Assembly (NCBI GenBank): GCA_032821775.1
Contig: JAVLRN010000002.1
Coordinates: forward strand, 1,550,001 to 1,614,000
Origin: Sanguinoderma infundibulare
Taxonomy: Eukaryota > Basidiomycota > Agaricomycetes > Polyporales > Polyporaceae
Length of the DNA: 64,000 nucleotides
Direction: 5' to 3'
Shown: piece after piece, positions 45,999 to 56,888 of the stretch
Position numbering within the stretch: position 1 is the first letter of the stretch
How the letters are laid out: every line of letters starts with the position of its first letter
The notes under the pieces: generated by a model
The model's database searches: none
Told to the model about the DNA's origin: nothing
The model's input: only the letters and a program-made list of their open reading frames with translations
Translations under genes and position numbers: made by a program

Positions 45999-47063
45999 CT
46001 TACGATATCGGGAATCAAGAATACCAGAATCAGCACGGACGCGCTGGCGCGCAACCATCTCATACACTCATTTATGTCTCGGACTTTCGATGTACCTAGG
46101 GTCCGAATACCCCAGATTATCGTAACCGCATGTTCACAACGTGCCACTGCGCTCTGAGGAGACATGCAACGTAGAGACAACGGTCTAGACGAGCCACGCG
46201 CAACGCCTGCAACCCTTGCCTCCAATGTACGCGCCAGGCTCAGACACGAATCACAGGAGATAGCATGGCCGTATCGACCAAGCTCATTCGTGGGGAATCG
46301 AGCTCTCGACATAATGACTCACCAGTCTCTCCATCTCAGTTCGTGTTCTATGAACTGGTCCGACGCAGAAGAACCACCAATCATCTCTCAGTTTCCCTGA
46401 GGACCTGTCCGAGGGATCTCCACGTGTCTTGCAGCGTCTGTAGACAGTCGCCTCAGTTCGGGGGAGAAACTTGGAAGGCCTCGCGTTAGTATGGCATCCG
46501 AGGCGACGATTGTCGGCAGACTCACAACTTGAAACACGGATACGCTGACAGGGTGGTGGCTGGCGACGGATACGAATGGCCGTGGTAGAAAGATGAGCCT
46601 TCGCCGGCCGTTTCAACGCCTTTGCAGCAGCCCGGGGTAACCAGAGTGCTTTCGTGCGGCTCTGCGCAGATTCAAGCATTTTTTTGGCAATGAAGGAGAG
46701 GTATGCTGGTAAGTGTTTGCTGAAATGAGGGTCGGGGTTCAGGTGAGCCAGGTCCTTCCGTGATGATTTTGACGGTATTTGTAACTATTTGGCTGCACGC
46801 CACCGCCACCTTTGCAACGATAAGTATTTCGACCCTTGGCACTGTATTCCCCTCCTCTAGATGATCGTGCTCTATCATATGAACTCCACATTCCAGTCAA
46901 GTATAAGGCCGCCCCATAACGTTCCTTTGCTCTCGGAAGGGTTCGAAAGGATGATGGCGAGATGGCGTTTTGAAGCGCTCCTTAGTACTAGTTCACGTTC
47001 AATGTTCGTATGATATAGATATATCAGAGCAATCCGGCACATAAAATGCCCGACTCTTTCTGT
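45999..47063. other. Intergenic; outer flank of module-1 copy 3, then F-box 3' flank
   Basis: 46000-46490 is the inverted match to 38310-38790. 46490-47063 shows nothing I can support. Confidence 0.45.
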
Positions 47064-48988
47064 TTACTTGTCTACGATATCCTCTATCCAACGCACCTCA
47101 AGTCCGTCAGCCTGCAAAAGCTCCACAATCTCGGTTCTGCCCAGCGTCGAAGAGCACTCCTGGAGGGAAAGAGAATGGATCCAAAGCCGCGTGACGGCCC
47201 TCTGAAGCAAAGGCATCTCAGACAGATACAGGTAACCCTTCACCAACATTACGGAGTCGAGCTCCCGGAGAAACCTCTCGATCGACCTCTCGCGGGCGTC
47301 CGAAATTGCGTTCAAGATCTGGATGAGCGACCGCAAGGACGGCGCCGCGCGCAATACCGTCAAGATCTTCGGGATGCTGAGGAAGAGCTCCAGCCGGAGC
47401 GTGCATTCCAGGGTATAATGCCTCGTGATTAACTCGAGGAGATTGTTGAACGCATGGATCATCAGGGTTGCGTCCCGTCCGCTACAGTCGAACTGGATGT
47501 GGAGCCCCGTTGGACGCCAGGACACGTTCTCCGTGCCGGAAAGGAGATCCAACTCTCGGGATGTGGGGAGCACGTCGCTGAAGCTTCCGACAACCCTACG
47601 CGCGTAGTAGACGGACAAGGAGCGAAGCCGGGTGAGCATCGGAAGAGACTCCCCGGAGGGCAGGGAGAGCAAAGTCGTCTTGTTGACGCGGTAGATATAG
47701 GATCTCTGCGTGATACCCCAATTCTGAAGATTGAGGACGACCGTCTGGAGCGCATCGGACGATGTCGCTAGGCCTGCTAAGAGCCTCGAAGCCTTTTGGA
47801 GGGCCATTTTTGCACGTAAAGACCGGAGACGGAGAAGCGGGACGGGACGCTGAGGGCGATCGATCATCCCAAGAACCTCAGATATATCCATGTGCGGATT
47901 GTCGAGCGCGAGGTCCTCGAGATCGGGCGAACCGGAGAGCGCGCTGACGAGCGTGTGCTGCGTGGGTCCCCTAAACTCGGGGAGATACGTCAGCTCGGAA
48001 TTTTGAAGAGCGTCGCAGCGGATGTATAGCGATTTAAGGCCTTGGTAGGTGTTGGGGTCGTATACTCACCGGCAGTTCACTAGCGCCAGCGATTCGACTG
48101 GTTGCAGGCCTGCTTCAGAGGAACAGAGGAGGTGAATCTCATGCGATGACGCAAACCCGCCGCTAGATGGAAGGTATTCCAGGCGAAGCGTTCGCAGGGC
48201 GGTGAGTGACACCCGCCACCGCCAGAGGAATTCTACAGGGTCGGAGGATAACAGCGATAGGCTGCGGACTGTGGTGATCTTGTTCAGCCGACTGAGGAGG
48301 TCATCTAAAGTGTCGTTGGCGACGGCCGAGATGTTGAGCGTAATGCTGAGAGGATCCTTTCAACAGCTGGGGCTCTGCTTTTCGACACGCTAAACTCTGC
48401 CCAAAATTGCGGAAACGCGAGGCAGACCTCGCGCCACCTCGAACACGTGGTTGCGATCCGGTCCTTCTCTACGATGCTTGACCCAGCGAATTGAGCAAAG
48501 ATGATACAGAGCATCTCGGTCGGCAACGTGTTGATCTTTGCTAGCGCATTGCGCGACCTGCGCAACTGGCTCGCGGCGCGCTGAAGGGTGGTGCTGGTGG
48601 TGACTAGCGCGGCGTCGACAGACTTGACGCTCGCACATAGCTCGGCGATGACAGCGTCCAAATGGACAATACTTTCTGCATCAGATTTTGCGCTAGAATG
48701 TGACAAGGAGCAGATCAGCGTCACTGCATTCAGGGCGTTTAAATTATTCGGAAGGACCTACCCATGGATGTGGGGATAGTGCTCGGACACGCAAGTAACT
48801 ACGTCTTGCTCCAGCTCTCGTGTGTACGCTAGAACTTGGTCGCGTCGTTTCACGATATCCTCGATGGAAACTATGTGAGAGTCCTGCTCTATCATGATGC
48901 ACTGTAGACGGAGGTCGTGGTCGTGGTCGTGGTCGAACGTTGAGCGATCGGAGTACATAGGAACAGAAGTTCTATTCGCCGGGGCCAT
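47064..48988 (-). pseudogene. Disrupted F-box gene (family copy 3)
   Basis: Exon 1 about 48762..48988 gives a leader with an Asp-His repeat (DHDHDHD). Exon 2 starts about 48692 and has an intact F-box (KINTLPTEMLCIIFAQ, then TTCSRWREVCLAFPQFWAEF). Two lesions follow. Near 48346 the frame shifts: the paralogue segment SRSRGLPL after ERIL is missing and the frame resumes as ITLNISAVANDTLDD one base off. At 48066-48068 a TGA follows NCR where the 59-kb paralogue has TGG; downstream the paralogous frame resumes (DPNTYQGLKSLYIRC) and stays open to 47064. Either a pseudogene or an F-box-only truncated protein. A sequencing error could explain one lesion but hardly both. Confidence 0.75.
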
Positions 48989-49142
48989 CCAAAAGGCTTC
49001 TTGATTTCATACGGTGGTTTCCCACGTGTCATTTCTCCTTTGTTGCCAACACGAAGCTGATGGTAATGACGGAAATACGGAAATGATGGAAGGAGGAGTA
49101 AATAATGGTGTCGGTGCTTTAGGTCGTTACGCTCCGACCTTG

Positions 49143-50767
49143 TCAAGCAGAGGTCCGAATACTCAACAAGCCCTCTTTGAACGGGTCTCGAACGAACGCC
49201 ACCTGCTCATTCTCCCGTTCCATCCAGTCCACCGGCCGATCGACTCCATCCACGTCCCCGTCCGGGTGGCCTTTCACGGGTGCGCCGAGATTGCCCACGA
49301 GACAGCGAGAGATGGGCCGAGGACGGCGGACAGGGGGAGACGGGAGCTCGGGGCCATCGACTGCCTCTGCAAAGTAGAGCCCGCGGAGGTCGAGTATGAA
49401 ATGCGAAAGGATCATGGCCGTGAATCTATGGGAGACAGGCCATGGATTAGTGGCGACGCAGGGTACGAAGGCGGAAACGTACACTTCGCAGAAGTACGGC
49501 CATAGTTCGAATATCAATGAAGGCTGTCGCGAGACGTCAGCGCGCGCTGCAACGGAGAGCGGCTAAGCAAAAACATACGGGGTTCTGGCAGAGTGAACTT
49601 CAGAACGGGGATGAAAAGTAAGAAGTAAAAACGAGACCCACCGGTTTCGCGGCATATATTTGCATGACTAGGTTGAAGAGAAGAAGACTAGTCACCGCCA
49701 TCAGGTGGGGGTTACTCGTAAGCGAGAAACCTCCGAGTCTTGGACTTACAGAAAATAAATGGTGCCTGAATAAAAGACGAAGATGAGATCAGGCCAAGTT
49801 AAAAATATATCCACTTGCCGTCGCGGAGCAGCAGGTCCGACAAAGGCGTGCTCATATGGCACTGCAACGCGATCTTCTTTATGTACAGCGTCTTGAACCA
49901 AGTGAGGATGACGAGGATACCGTTCGCGATGATCGAGCACGATAACGCAGCACACCGGACTGGTGAGCACAGCGTCAGCCATGTTCGAAGGCGGAGGGGA
50001 GGACTGAAGACGCTTACACCTAAGCAGGGTTAGGACACAAAGTCTCCGAAGGACATTGGAACCGAATACATACTGAAATAACACGCCGTCGTGGAACTTG
50101 TAATGGTAGCTGCATCCGATTGGAGCAGCGGCTTGTTCAGGCACATAGTTGACTGTTTCGATCTGAAATCCCGCCGTCGGTTGACCTAGCCACAGAGAGA
50201 CGTCCGGAGATCGGGAACATACCAGTAATAGAATAGGATTCACAAGTGACAGGGGAAAGACTAGCAAGAGCGGTCTCCAGTCTCTGAGAGACACTCCATA
50301 CACGCGGAGTGTCAGAAGCGCTGCCACTGCGAAGTAGTTGACGATGTACAGCGCGTCATCCGTGTGGGCAATACCGCCGCAAGTCTATCATTGTCCCACG
50401 TCGTAGTGAGCATCCCGATAGCCATCTCGCTCGCAGTGAATGTCTCACCTTGTCCGTGCTGCTCCACAGGACCTCCAAGAGCACCACGACGCGCTCTAAG
50501 AAGAGAGTGTACCGTATGCCGAGGTAGGCCAGGGTTGCGCCGCTAAACTTCCTGCCCCATATTCCTTGGACTTCAGAGGAGAACGTGAGGAAGTAGTCGT
50601 ACCACATCAGCACTGTGAACTAACGTCAGCGATATGCCAACGAGGACGAGGAAAGAGCAGACCTGTGGACGCAATGAGGCAGTAGTTGCCGATGAGCCTG
50701 GTTGGGTCGTCAGTTTGAGCATACAAAGCGCAGAACGGAGCTCCCACCTCGACTCGTGCTCATCCAT
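49143..50767 (-). CDS. DUF6533-type multi-pass membrane protein
   Basis: Exons supported: complement(49143..49562, 49642..49687, 49750..49765, 49819..49959, then one from 50162 downwards, 50223..50384, 50449..50612, 50663..50697, 50748..50767). The fungal DUF6533 start is clear: NYCLIAST, VLMWYDYFLTFSSEVQ and IWGRKFSGATLAYLGIRY. Several hydrophobic helices follow (DALYIVNYFAVAALLTLRVY, IIANGILVILTWFKTLY). The typical block TPLSDLLLRDGTIYFL is assembled across a GC-AG intron (49766-49818) and a 16-nt exon. The C-terminal segment with HRFTAMILSHFILDLRG matches the family's terminal motif. The junction between 49960 and 50120 is uncertain. Function of this large family is unknown. Confidence 0.75.
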
Positions 50768-51589
50768 TGTGAATTCGGTATACTTAGAGTTTGCGAGGTT
50801 TGCTCTATCCGATAGGGGTGAGGAAACGAAGATAATGTAGGATCCAGAGCCTCAGTCGGACGCTATGTTATAGGTCGACAGAAAGCGCGCAGCGCGCAGG
50901 AGCGTTCCTCGTCGATATCGCGGCCGCACAGCCAAACGCCGGGTGGTCGAGCAACCCATGCGCTGAATGTCCATGTGTGGTCCGTGGCACTTCGACGGGC
51001 ATGGCACACCCTAGCGTCCTGGGACGGGAGGTCCGCGCGAGCGTCGGGGCCGAGCAGAATCTAGAGGAGAGAAGGCGGACAGTAGGCGCTAGGAAGCCCC
51101 AATCCCGAGACCTGACGATGCTAGGTGAATGGCTGAAGGATGCAAAGTAGGTGGATGAAACCATTGCCCCTGCCTCCGTGGAATGCCGGCTGGTTCGAGA
51201 GTTGTCAGCATCTAAGTAGCAAAACAAGTGTCAAAGCGTGACCCACACAATTACTGTTCGCACTGCCTTGTGCTCCACGCTGAAGCGGGCTGTAACCAGG
51301 ATTCGTACTTAATGCTGTGAATCTGTGAATGATATTGTATCAAGGTCAAACCACATCGAGTCTTAGGTGAACGGCCAAGTACTTGTGGGAGAGCAGACGA
51401 CAAAACGGGTGAAAAGCCTCCTATAAATCGCCCGTTCAGATCGTACCTATTCGTAACCAGTTATCGTATGTCGTAATAGCCAAGCGCGCAGCGCGTCGAC
51501 GTGGCCTTCATCATCTCCTACAATCATAATCTTTGTTACCGTCAACATGCAAACCACAAGGATATCGCCGCCTGCACTCACCTCATACC
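50768..51589. other. Intergenic
   Basis: 822 bp: promoter of the DUF6533 gene and 3' flank of the next gene. Open frames have no recognisable features. Confidence 0.4.
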
Positions 51590-53187
51590 CTACTCTTCCT
51601 CCTCTTCCTCCTGCACAATCTCCACCAAAAATTTAGCATTCGGCACTGCGCCCGCATGGCCCATCGTCTCGTCCCGCCTGCACGCGAACCGCTGCGACAC
51701 GATTTCTCCGTCCTCCCCCTGCTCCTCCTCGACGACGAGCACGAGCCGCGCGTTGCGGTAGTACTCCTCGATCCCGAACGTCCGACACGCCTGCATGAGC
51801 ACCTTCGCGACGGCGTGCCGCCCGCGCGTCTTGAAGAGGGTGCGCGAGTCCGGGTCATCCCTGTACTCGATCATGATCAGGAAGCTCTCGTCCGGCTTCG
51901 GCTGCGGCTGCAACCGCGACGACGCCGGCCGCGATTCTGCGAGAATATAAATGATAGCCGTCAGCGATGAACTTTGCGAAGTGCAATGGCGCGCGGCGTA
52001 CCCCGGGAGCGCGAAAGGGCGGGCTCGAGCTTGGGCTCTTTCTTTTCGACCTTCACCTTCGGGGGCTCAGGTGGTGGCGCTGCAGATAAGAATTTAGCTT
52101 ATTGCCATCGCGAGATGCGCCGAGAAAATTCGCGCACCATCCGCGTGCGTGACAGGCTGCGACCGCTCCGCCTTATCCGTCCACCCCGCAGGCGGACCGT
52201 CCAGCTCGATGATGGATGCACTGCTTGTCCGCGACGCCTTCGACACGCGCGGCTGCTCGCGCGCTGACGGGCCCGCGCTGGCCGCAAAGTCGGTGTCGTC
52301 GAGCTGGTCAAACTCCTCGTCCACATCGCTCTGAGTCGCCTCACGTGTGTCCTCTGGCGGCTCGTCCGTCTCCTCGGCCTGGTCGAGGCCGTAGTCGGAC
52401 ATGATGCGCGGGCGGGTGCTCTTTTTCTTGGGGGAGAGGAGGCGTAGCTCCTCTTCGTCGTCGTCGAGCTCCTCTATCCGCGCGGGAGGAGGGGTCGGGG
52501 CGGCGGATTGGCGCGAGGAAGGGCTGCTTTTGAAGCCAGAATGACAGCCCTCCTTGTGGATAGGCATCGAAGGGAGCTTGGGAGACAAGCTTGGAAATGG
52601 GGTCTTGCGCGCACTAAGGGACTGGCGCTCGACGATGCGAGCCGCGGGCGCGAGCGAGCCAGGAGCGCCAGAGAGACGAATCGGGGGCGGGCCGGTGATG
52701 GATATCCGCTTCTGGGACGAGCGCGAGCCGCTGCTGAGCGTCTCAGAGGGACGTGGCCGGGCGACGGCGGCGGGCGACGGGGTGTTGGCCAATTTGATTG
52801 TGACCGCGCGGAGGACGGGGCTAATACCCTCCCATGCGGCACGATGGACGCGAACCTGCGTATCTTCGAAACCGTGAATGTCGGTGGTTTCGAACATCAG
52901 CTCTCCAGAGAGGGAGAATTCGGTCCGCGCGACTTGCTGTGCATCCTAGAATGTGTGTTCAGCTGATGTCTAACCTGAGCGAGGACACAAAATCGGCCTT
53001 CTCGAAGGATCTCATTGAGATTCCGTCGTCGAATTGAGCATCCACATCCTCCTCTTAATCCATCAAGCGGCCTTCTCACCTCGTATGTTTTTGGAAGAGG
53101 TAGCAAAACACGTTCCAGCCCGTGGCAAAAGATGATAAGTTCCTGAGTGGACTTCGTGTCGGTATCAAGCCTTGACTTGAACAGCAT
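51590..53187 (-). CDS. Unknown protein with disordered middle and possible ubiquitin-like C-terminus
   Basis: CDS complement(51590..51936, 52002..52079, 52138..52945, 52975..53187), 481 aa. The N-terminus reads as a folded segment (TKSTQELIIFCHGLERVLLP, then TEFSLSGELMFETTDIHGF). The middle is Ser/Pro-rich with acidic runs (ELDDDEEELRLL, SDVDEEFDQLDD) and a KKKSTRPR basic motif. The last about 90 residues look like a small alpha/beta domain (SFLIMIEYRDDPDS, HAVAKVLMQACRTFGI, ARLVLVVEEE, ending in poly-Glu) that could be a SUMO/ubiquitin-like fold, by pattern only. The intron between exons A and B is only 29 nt, and an alternative in-frame 69-nt intron exists inside exon A, so the N-terminal model may change. 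A 5' UTR intron just upstream of 53187 is likely. I do not recognise the gene. Confidence 0.5.
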
Positions 53188-53854
53188 GGCTATCCGGTCG
53201 AGTTAGCGGTGGTTGCAACTTCAAAGAAAATTGACTCACTTTCGTGGCAAGGGTGGAAGTGGACGGAACAAAGCTAACCTCGTGCGGAACGCGTGCCAGC
53301 AGACCCCAACAAACACTAACAAACAACGCGACGCGTTCGTCCAGTCATGTGACCGCAGTTGATTTTGCACGTTGGCCCTTCCTGCGGCTGCGACTCCCCT
53401 CGTAAGCTTGGCTAGTTCAAACACGACGATGGACATGTCCACTCTGGCCCCCGCTCTACCGCACTACAGGCTCACGCACTTGCACGAAATGCTTATAGGA
53501 CATTTATGGCATATTTGATGCCCGCTGTATCCGCATATATACACAGTGCTGCGAGTTCAACGACGCCCACATTAAATCCTCCCTGGGTCTTATGTATGTT
53601 GGTCGCCTTATCATCTAATGATCGCGCAATCCACGCTGTCATGTAACACAGCAAAAAACCCATCCTTCTAACATTAGGCGCGACAGCGCGTACAAGCGCG
53701 TACAACGTACACACAGACAACCAATAGTAATTAGAGGGGGGGTATACAAAGCCGAGCCAAGGAGTGGAAGGGGTTTACAGAGGCAAGAATGAGTCCGTGC
53801 GCACATAACGCGGATTGAAGAGCTTCGAGCCAAGCAAGAGTAAGACCCTCATTA
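53188..53854. other. Intergenic
   Basis: 667 bp: leader and promoter of the unknown gene and 3' flank of the secreted-protein gene. Nothing else supported. Confidence 0.4.
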
Positions 53855-54592
53855 TTAGGCGTAGTGGAGGTAATCGTTGAGGTTCAAATAGGGGATAGAT
53901 TCGTTGAACCCGGTCCACGCGAGCTCCCTCTGCCAGCCCTGGGTGAGAATGATATCGACGCTGCTGGGGAGAGGGTCAGCCGCTCAATCCACAACGCGAA
54001 CGTTCTCAGCGCCTGCCATGAGCTTACCTGGGCCAGCGGTTTGTGCCGATCTCGGTGATGGCGCTGTAGATGAGATCGATGAAGTTCTGCTGAGTGACCG
54101 GGCAGCCACCCTCCTGCCACGCGCACTCGCCGACAATATCGGCGTACAGCTACGAGCGAGCTCAAGTCAGTGCGAGGGGTCAGCGGAGATTGGGAGCCAT
54201 CGAGGTGCTCACGTTGTAGTTGAGGCTGGGAAGGGCCTGCTGGCTGGTGATGTTCGCGTTGCCACAGGACGCGGCACCCGCGATGATGTTCGGGCCAATG
54301 TACTGGTCCGACGCCAGAGCGGCAGCAACGCAGACTTTGTTGCTCCAGAGATCACCGCTGGCAACGACCTCGGCGTTGTTGACACAAGCGAGTGCCTGCC
54401 AAACAGTAAGTACAGGGCGGAAGACGTGAGAAGAGAACAGATACGCACGAGGTCGTAGGCAAACTGTTCGGCGTAGCCGTAGGAAAGAGGCCTGCGGCTG
54501 ACAACGCACCAGGCAGTCTGGCGAGACTCAAGGGAAGCTGGAGCGGCAAGCGCCGCGGCGGCGAAGACAAGGGGGGCAAGAGCGAACTTCAT
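53855..54592 (-). CDS. Small secreted protein, unknown family
   Basis: CDS complement(53855..53960, 54028..54149, 54213..54395, 54449..54592), 184 aa. A clear signal peptide (MKFALAPLVFAAAALAAPA) is followed by a short pro-segment ending in ESRQ that could be cut by signal or Kex2-like protease. The mature part has about six cysteines (AWC, LACVNN, KVCVAA, ASCGN, GECAWQEGGC) and a potential N-glycosylation site NIT. It ends with WTGFNESIPYLNLNDYLHYA. All three introns are canonical. Probably an extracellular protein; no enzymatic motif recognised. Confidence 0.82.
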
Positions 54593-54697
54593 CGTGATCT
54601 GTGGGCGTGAGGAAAGGGAGAAGGGGTCGGGTCGAAGGATTGAGTGCAGAGAAAGCGAAGACAGATGTCGACGACTACACGAACGGACATGGTCAGG

Positions 54698-54705
54698 CTT
54701 TTATA
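54698..54705 (-). promoter_or_regulatory. TATA box of the secreted-protein gene
   Basis: TATAAAAG on the minus strand, about 105 bp upstream of the start codon at 54592, in a position fitting a TATA element with a short leader. Confidence 0.6.
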
Positions 54706-56888
54706 TCAGCCCTGCAGGATGCCTGCGAAGTACATAACGGTACCGCCACACAAGCTACCGATCGGGGTCGATAGCGGAGGAAATAGCCCGTGCCGAGAAT
54801 GAGATGCGCTCCTAACGGCAGTATAGTACATACCTACGCTCACTTCTCGAGTCTTGGTGTGCGCTCCGTGATCGGCTTTGGGCGGACAGCTGTGACCGGT
54901 CCCATGGAGGCCTCGGTCCGAGATGCAAGGAAACGCTGTAGGTTATACATGTGCAGTTGACAGCGCGTATTACGGAGGTTTGCCAATGGTGGGACCGGAC
55001 TGTTTCAAAGAATAATCATGTTACGCCGGCGCAAGGCCCTGTCAAGTCGAAAACATGGCTTACGATAACCGTGTGGCATGACGAACGGAACCCCTACTCT
55101 GTAAGGCGATCCGCCTCCTGCAACAAGGTGAAAGTCTCCAGGTAATAAGCCGCTATAAACGACCTGATTAGCAGTACATGCGTAAATCTGAGTCTGTCAC
55201 TTACCCTACACTTCGTGGATCCTGCGTTGGTCTTTGGCTTGAGGTCGCGAGCGGCGAAGGTGGAGATGGGACCAGCGCAACCACGATCAACCATGAATAT
55301 GAAATCTCTGAAAAATCTGACCCGTCGCGTCCTGTCGTGTCCCAATGAATCAAAGTCACGACGAATCGCATCAAGAGTCCGATTTCCCCTGATTTCCCTA
55401 GGCAACAGCACCGCTTCATCAGCTCGTCTTCTTGTATCCATCGAGGCTAACGCGTCTCGCCCACCGACAGTGCTCTCTGGACAATTTCCGTCGCGGACGA
55501 CCTATGCGGCTTTGTTCGCACAATTTCGAAAAAGCCACATCCGCTCCCAGCTGCAGACGCCAACCCTCGAACTACGAGGCTCATGACGCCAAGACGGGGG
55601 AACAAACTGATGCAAGCCAACCCGGGCGACGAGAGGAGGAAACGTCGAACTGGAAAAGCAGACTTGAGTAATTAAAACTACTTCCATCAAGGATAATGTC
55701 GAACTTAGCAAACATAGAGGATGCGGTCCGTCAAGGGCTATTCAGAAAATTCGAACGTAAGCGTGACAGCAATTTCAAATCGATAGCCCCTCTCGCCCAA
55801 AAACACGTCTAGGTCGGCTATACAACCGACCTTGATGGGAGCCCCGCACGCTCCGGTGCCCTTGCCCAGCGGGGCGCTGGGGTGGCCGCGCTGGGTGGCC
55901 AATTGAAGAGTCCGACTGCAAGATCGGGTTCCCGTCGACGTCGGCGCGGCCCCCCGCTTGGAACTAGGGCCAGGGCACCGGAGCGTCTGGGGCTCCCATC
56001 GACAGCAACTGTCTAGTAGCCGACCTAAACGAGTTCTCTTCTGGCAGAGGGCCTATCGTTCTGAAAACAGGTGGAAGAGCGATGCTGCTTGTTCGCATCA
56101 AGCAGACTCTGCGACTTCCATATACGCCTCGATGAGCATGAACGTGTCAAAAAGCAGTTGTCTAGCGCACTGACAGTGACTTACGGCCTTTCTCCGCACA
56201 TCATACTGCCCTCCCAGACCGTCCGTACGCGCAGGTATGACGCCCGTCTCTTCACGCCGCCTCTACGTAGCATGCTCCGATGATATTGATCTGCAAAGAA
56301 CTGTGTAGCGAGCCATGACGCAGGACGGTCGAGCAAGGAACAGCAGAAAGCAAGCAGAAAGAGTCGTGACTGGCAGCGAGCCGCCAAACGCTTTTGCCCA
56401 TCGTTTCTGATTGGCTGGTAGAGATCAATCGGGATTTACCGACTGTGGGCGTCTATCGAAGAGGCCTGGCTCTTGAAGCTCTCAAACTACCGTAGTTGTA
56501 CTACACAGTGACCTCGTTTCGTTGCAGCCGTACGCTGATTCACATGGAATCTGTGGTACATGAGACGATCAGACGCAGCTGCAAGAGCTCAAACATATCA
56601 AGACGCAACTTGGACGAAGATCGATTCATTGCCATTCATTGCCAGTAGACTTCCTGTACCTGGCTGACGCTTGGTGTTGCGTCTTATTAGCATCCACGTG
56701 AATTCCAATACGTCACCGGCGCGGATCCGCCAGTGCAGACGAGGTAGATGAAAATGTGCAGTACGTGAGTGCATATCAGTACAACATCCGAACTTTAAAC
56801 TAAGCGCAGTTTCCTAGACTGGGCCGTTTCAGGTTGAAGTGGCACAAGGCACCTATACGGCATATGACATACACAGCGCGCATCGCAA
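54706..56888. other. Gene-poor region containing a foldback element
   Basis: About 2.2 kb. Overlapping open frames on both strands at 55094-55711 show no domain and no consistent splice pattern, so I make no gene call. A foldback element sits at 55806-56031. Confidence 0.35.
55806..56031. mobile_element. Short foldback / MITE-like palindrome, about 226 bp
   Basis: The left end CGTCTAGGTCGGCTA returns inverted at the right end (CGTTTAGGTCGGCTA on the other strand). Further in, GATGGGAGCCCC and ACGCTCCGGTGCCCT are paired on both sides. Arms are about 55-65 bp with a small internal offset; the centre is very GC-rich. No open frame. No clear target-site duplication was found. Confidence 0.6.

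Larger units (their letters stand above)
38310..46490. repeat. Large imperfect palindrome: module-1 copies 2 and 3 as inverted arms
   Basis: Left arm about 38310-41900, right arm about 42930-46490, spacer about 1.0-1.2 kb. Both arms contain a full X/Y pair, with the Y genes facing the centre. Copy 1 (about 30600-34180) is a third unit in direct orientation to copy 2. Confidence 0.85.

Noticed and set aside
49014..49505. Plus-strand frame of 163 codons
   Set aside because: Antisense to the C-terminal exon of the DUF6533 gene.
55094..55711. Overlapping open frames on both strands
   Set aside because: Neither strand gives a domain, consistent introns or a convincing start; no call made.
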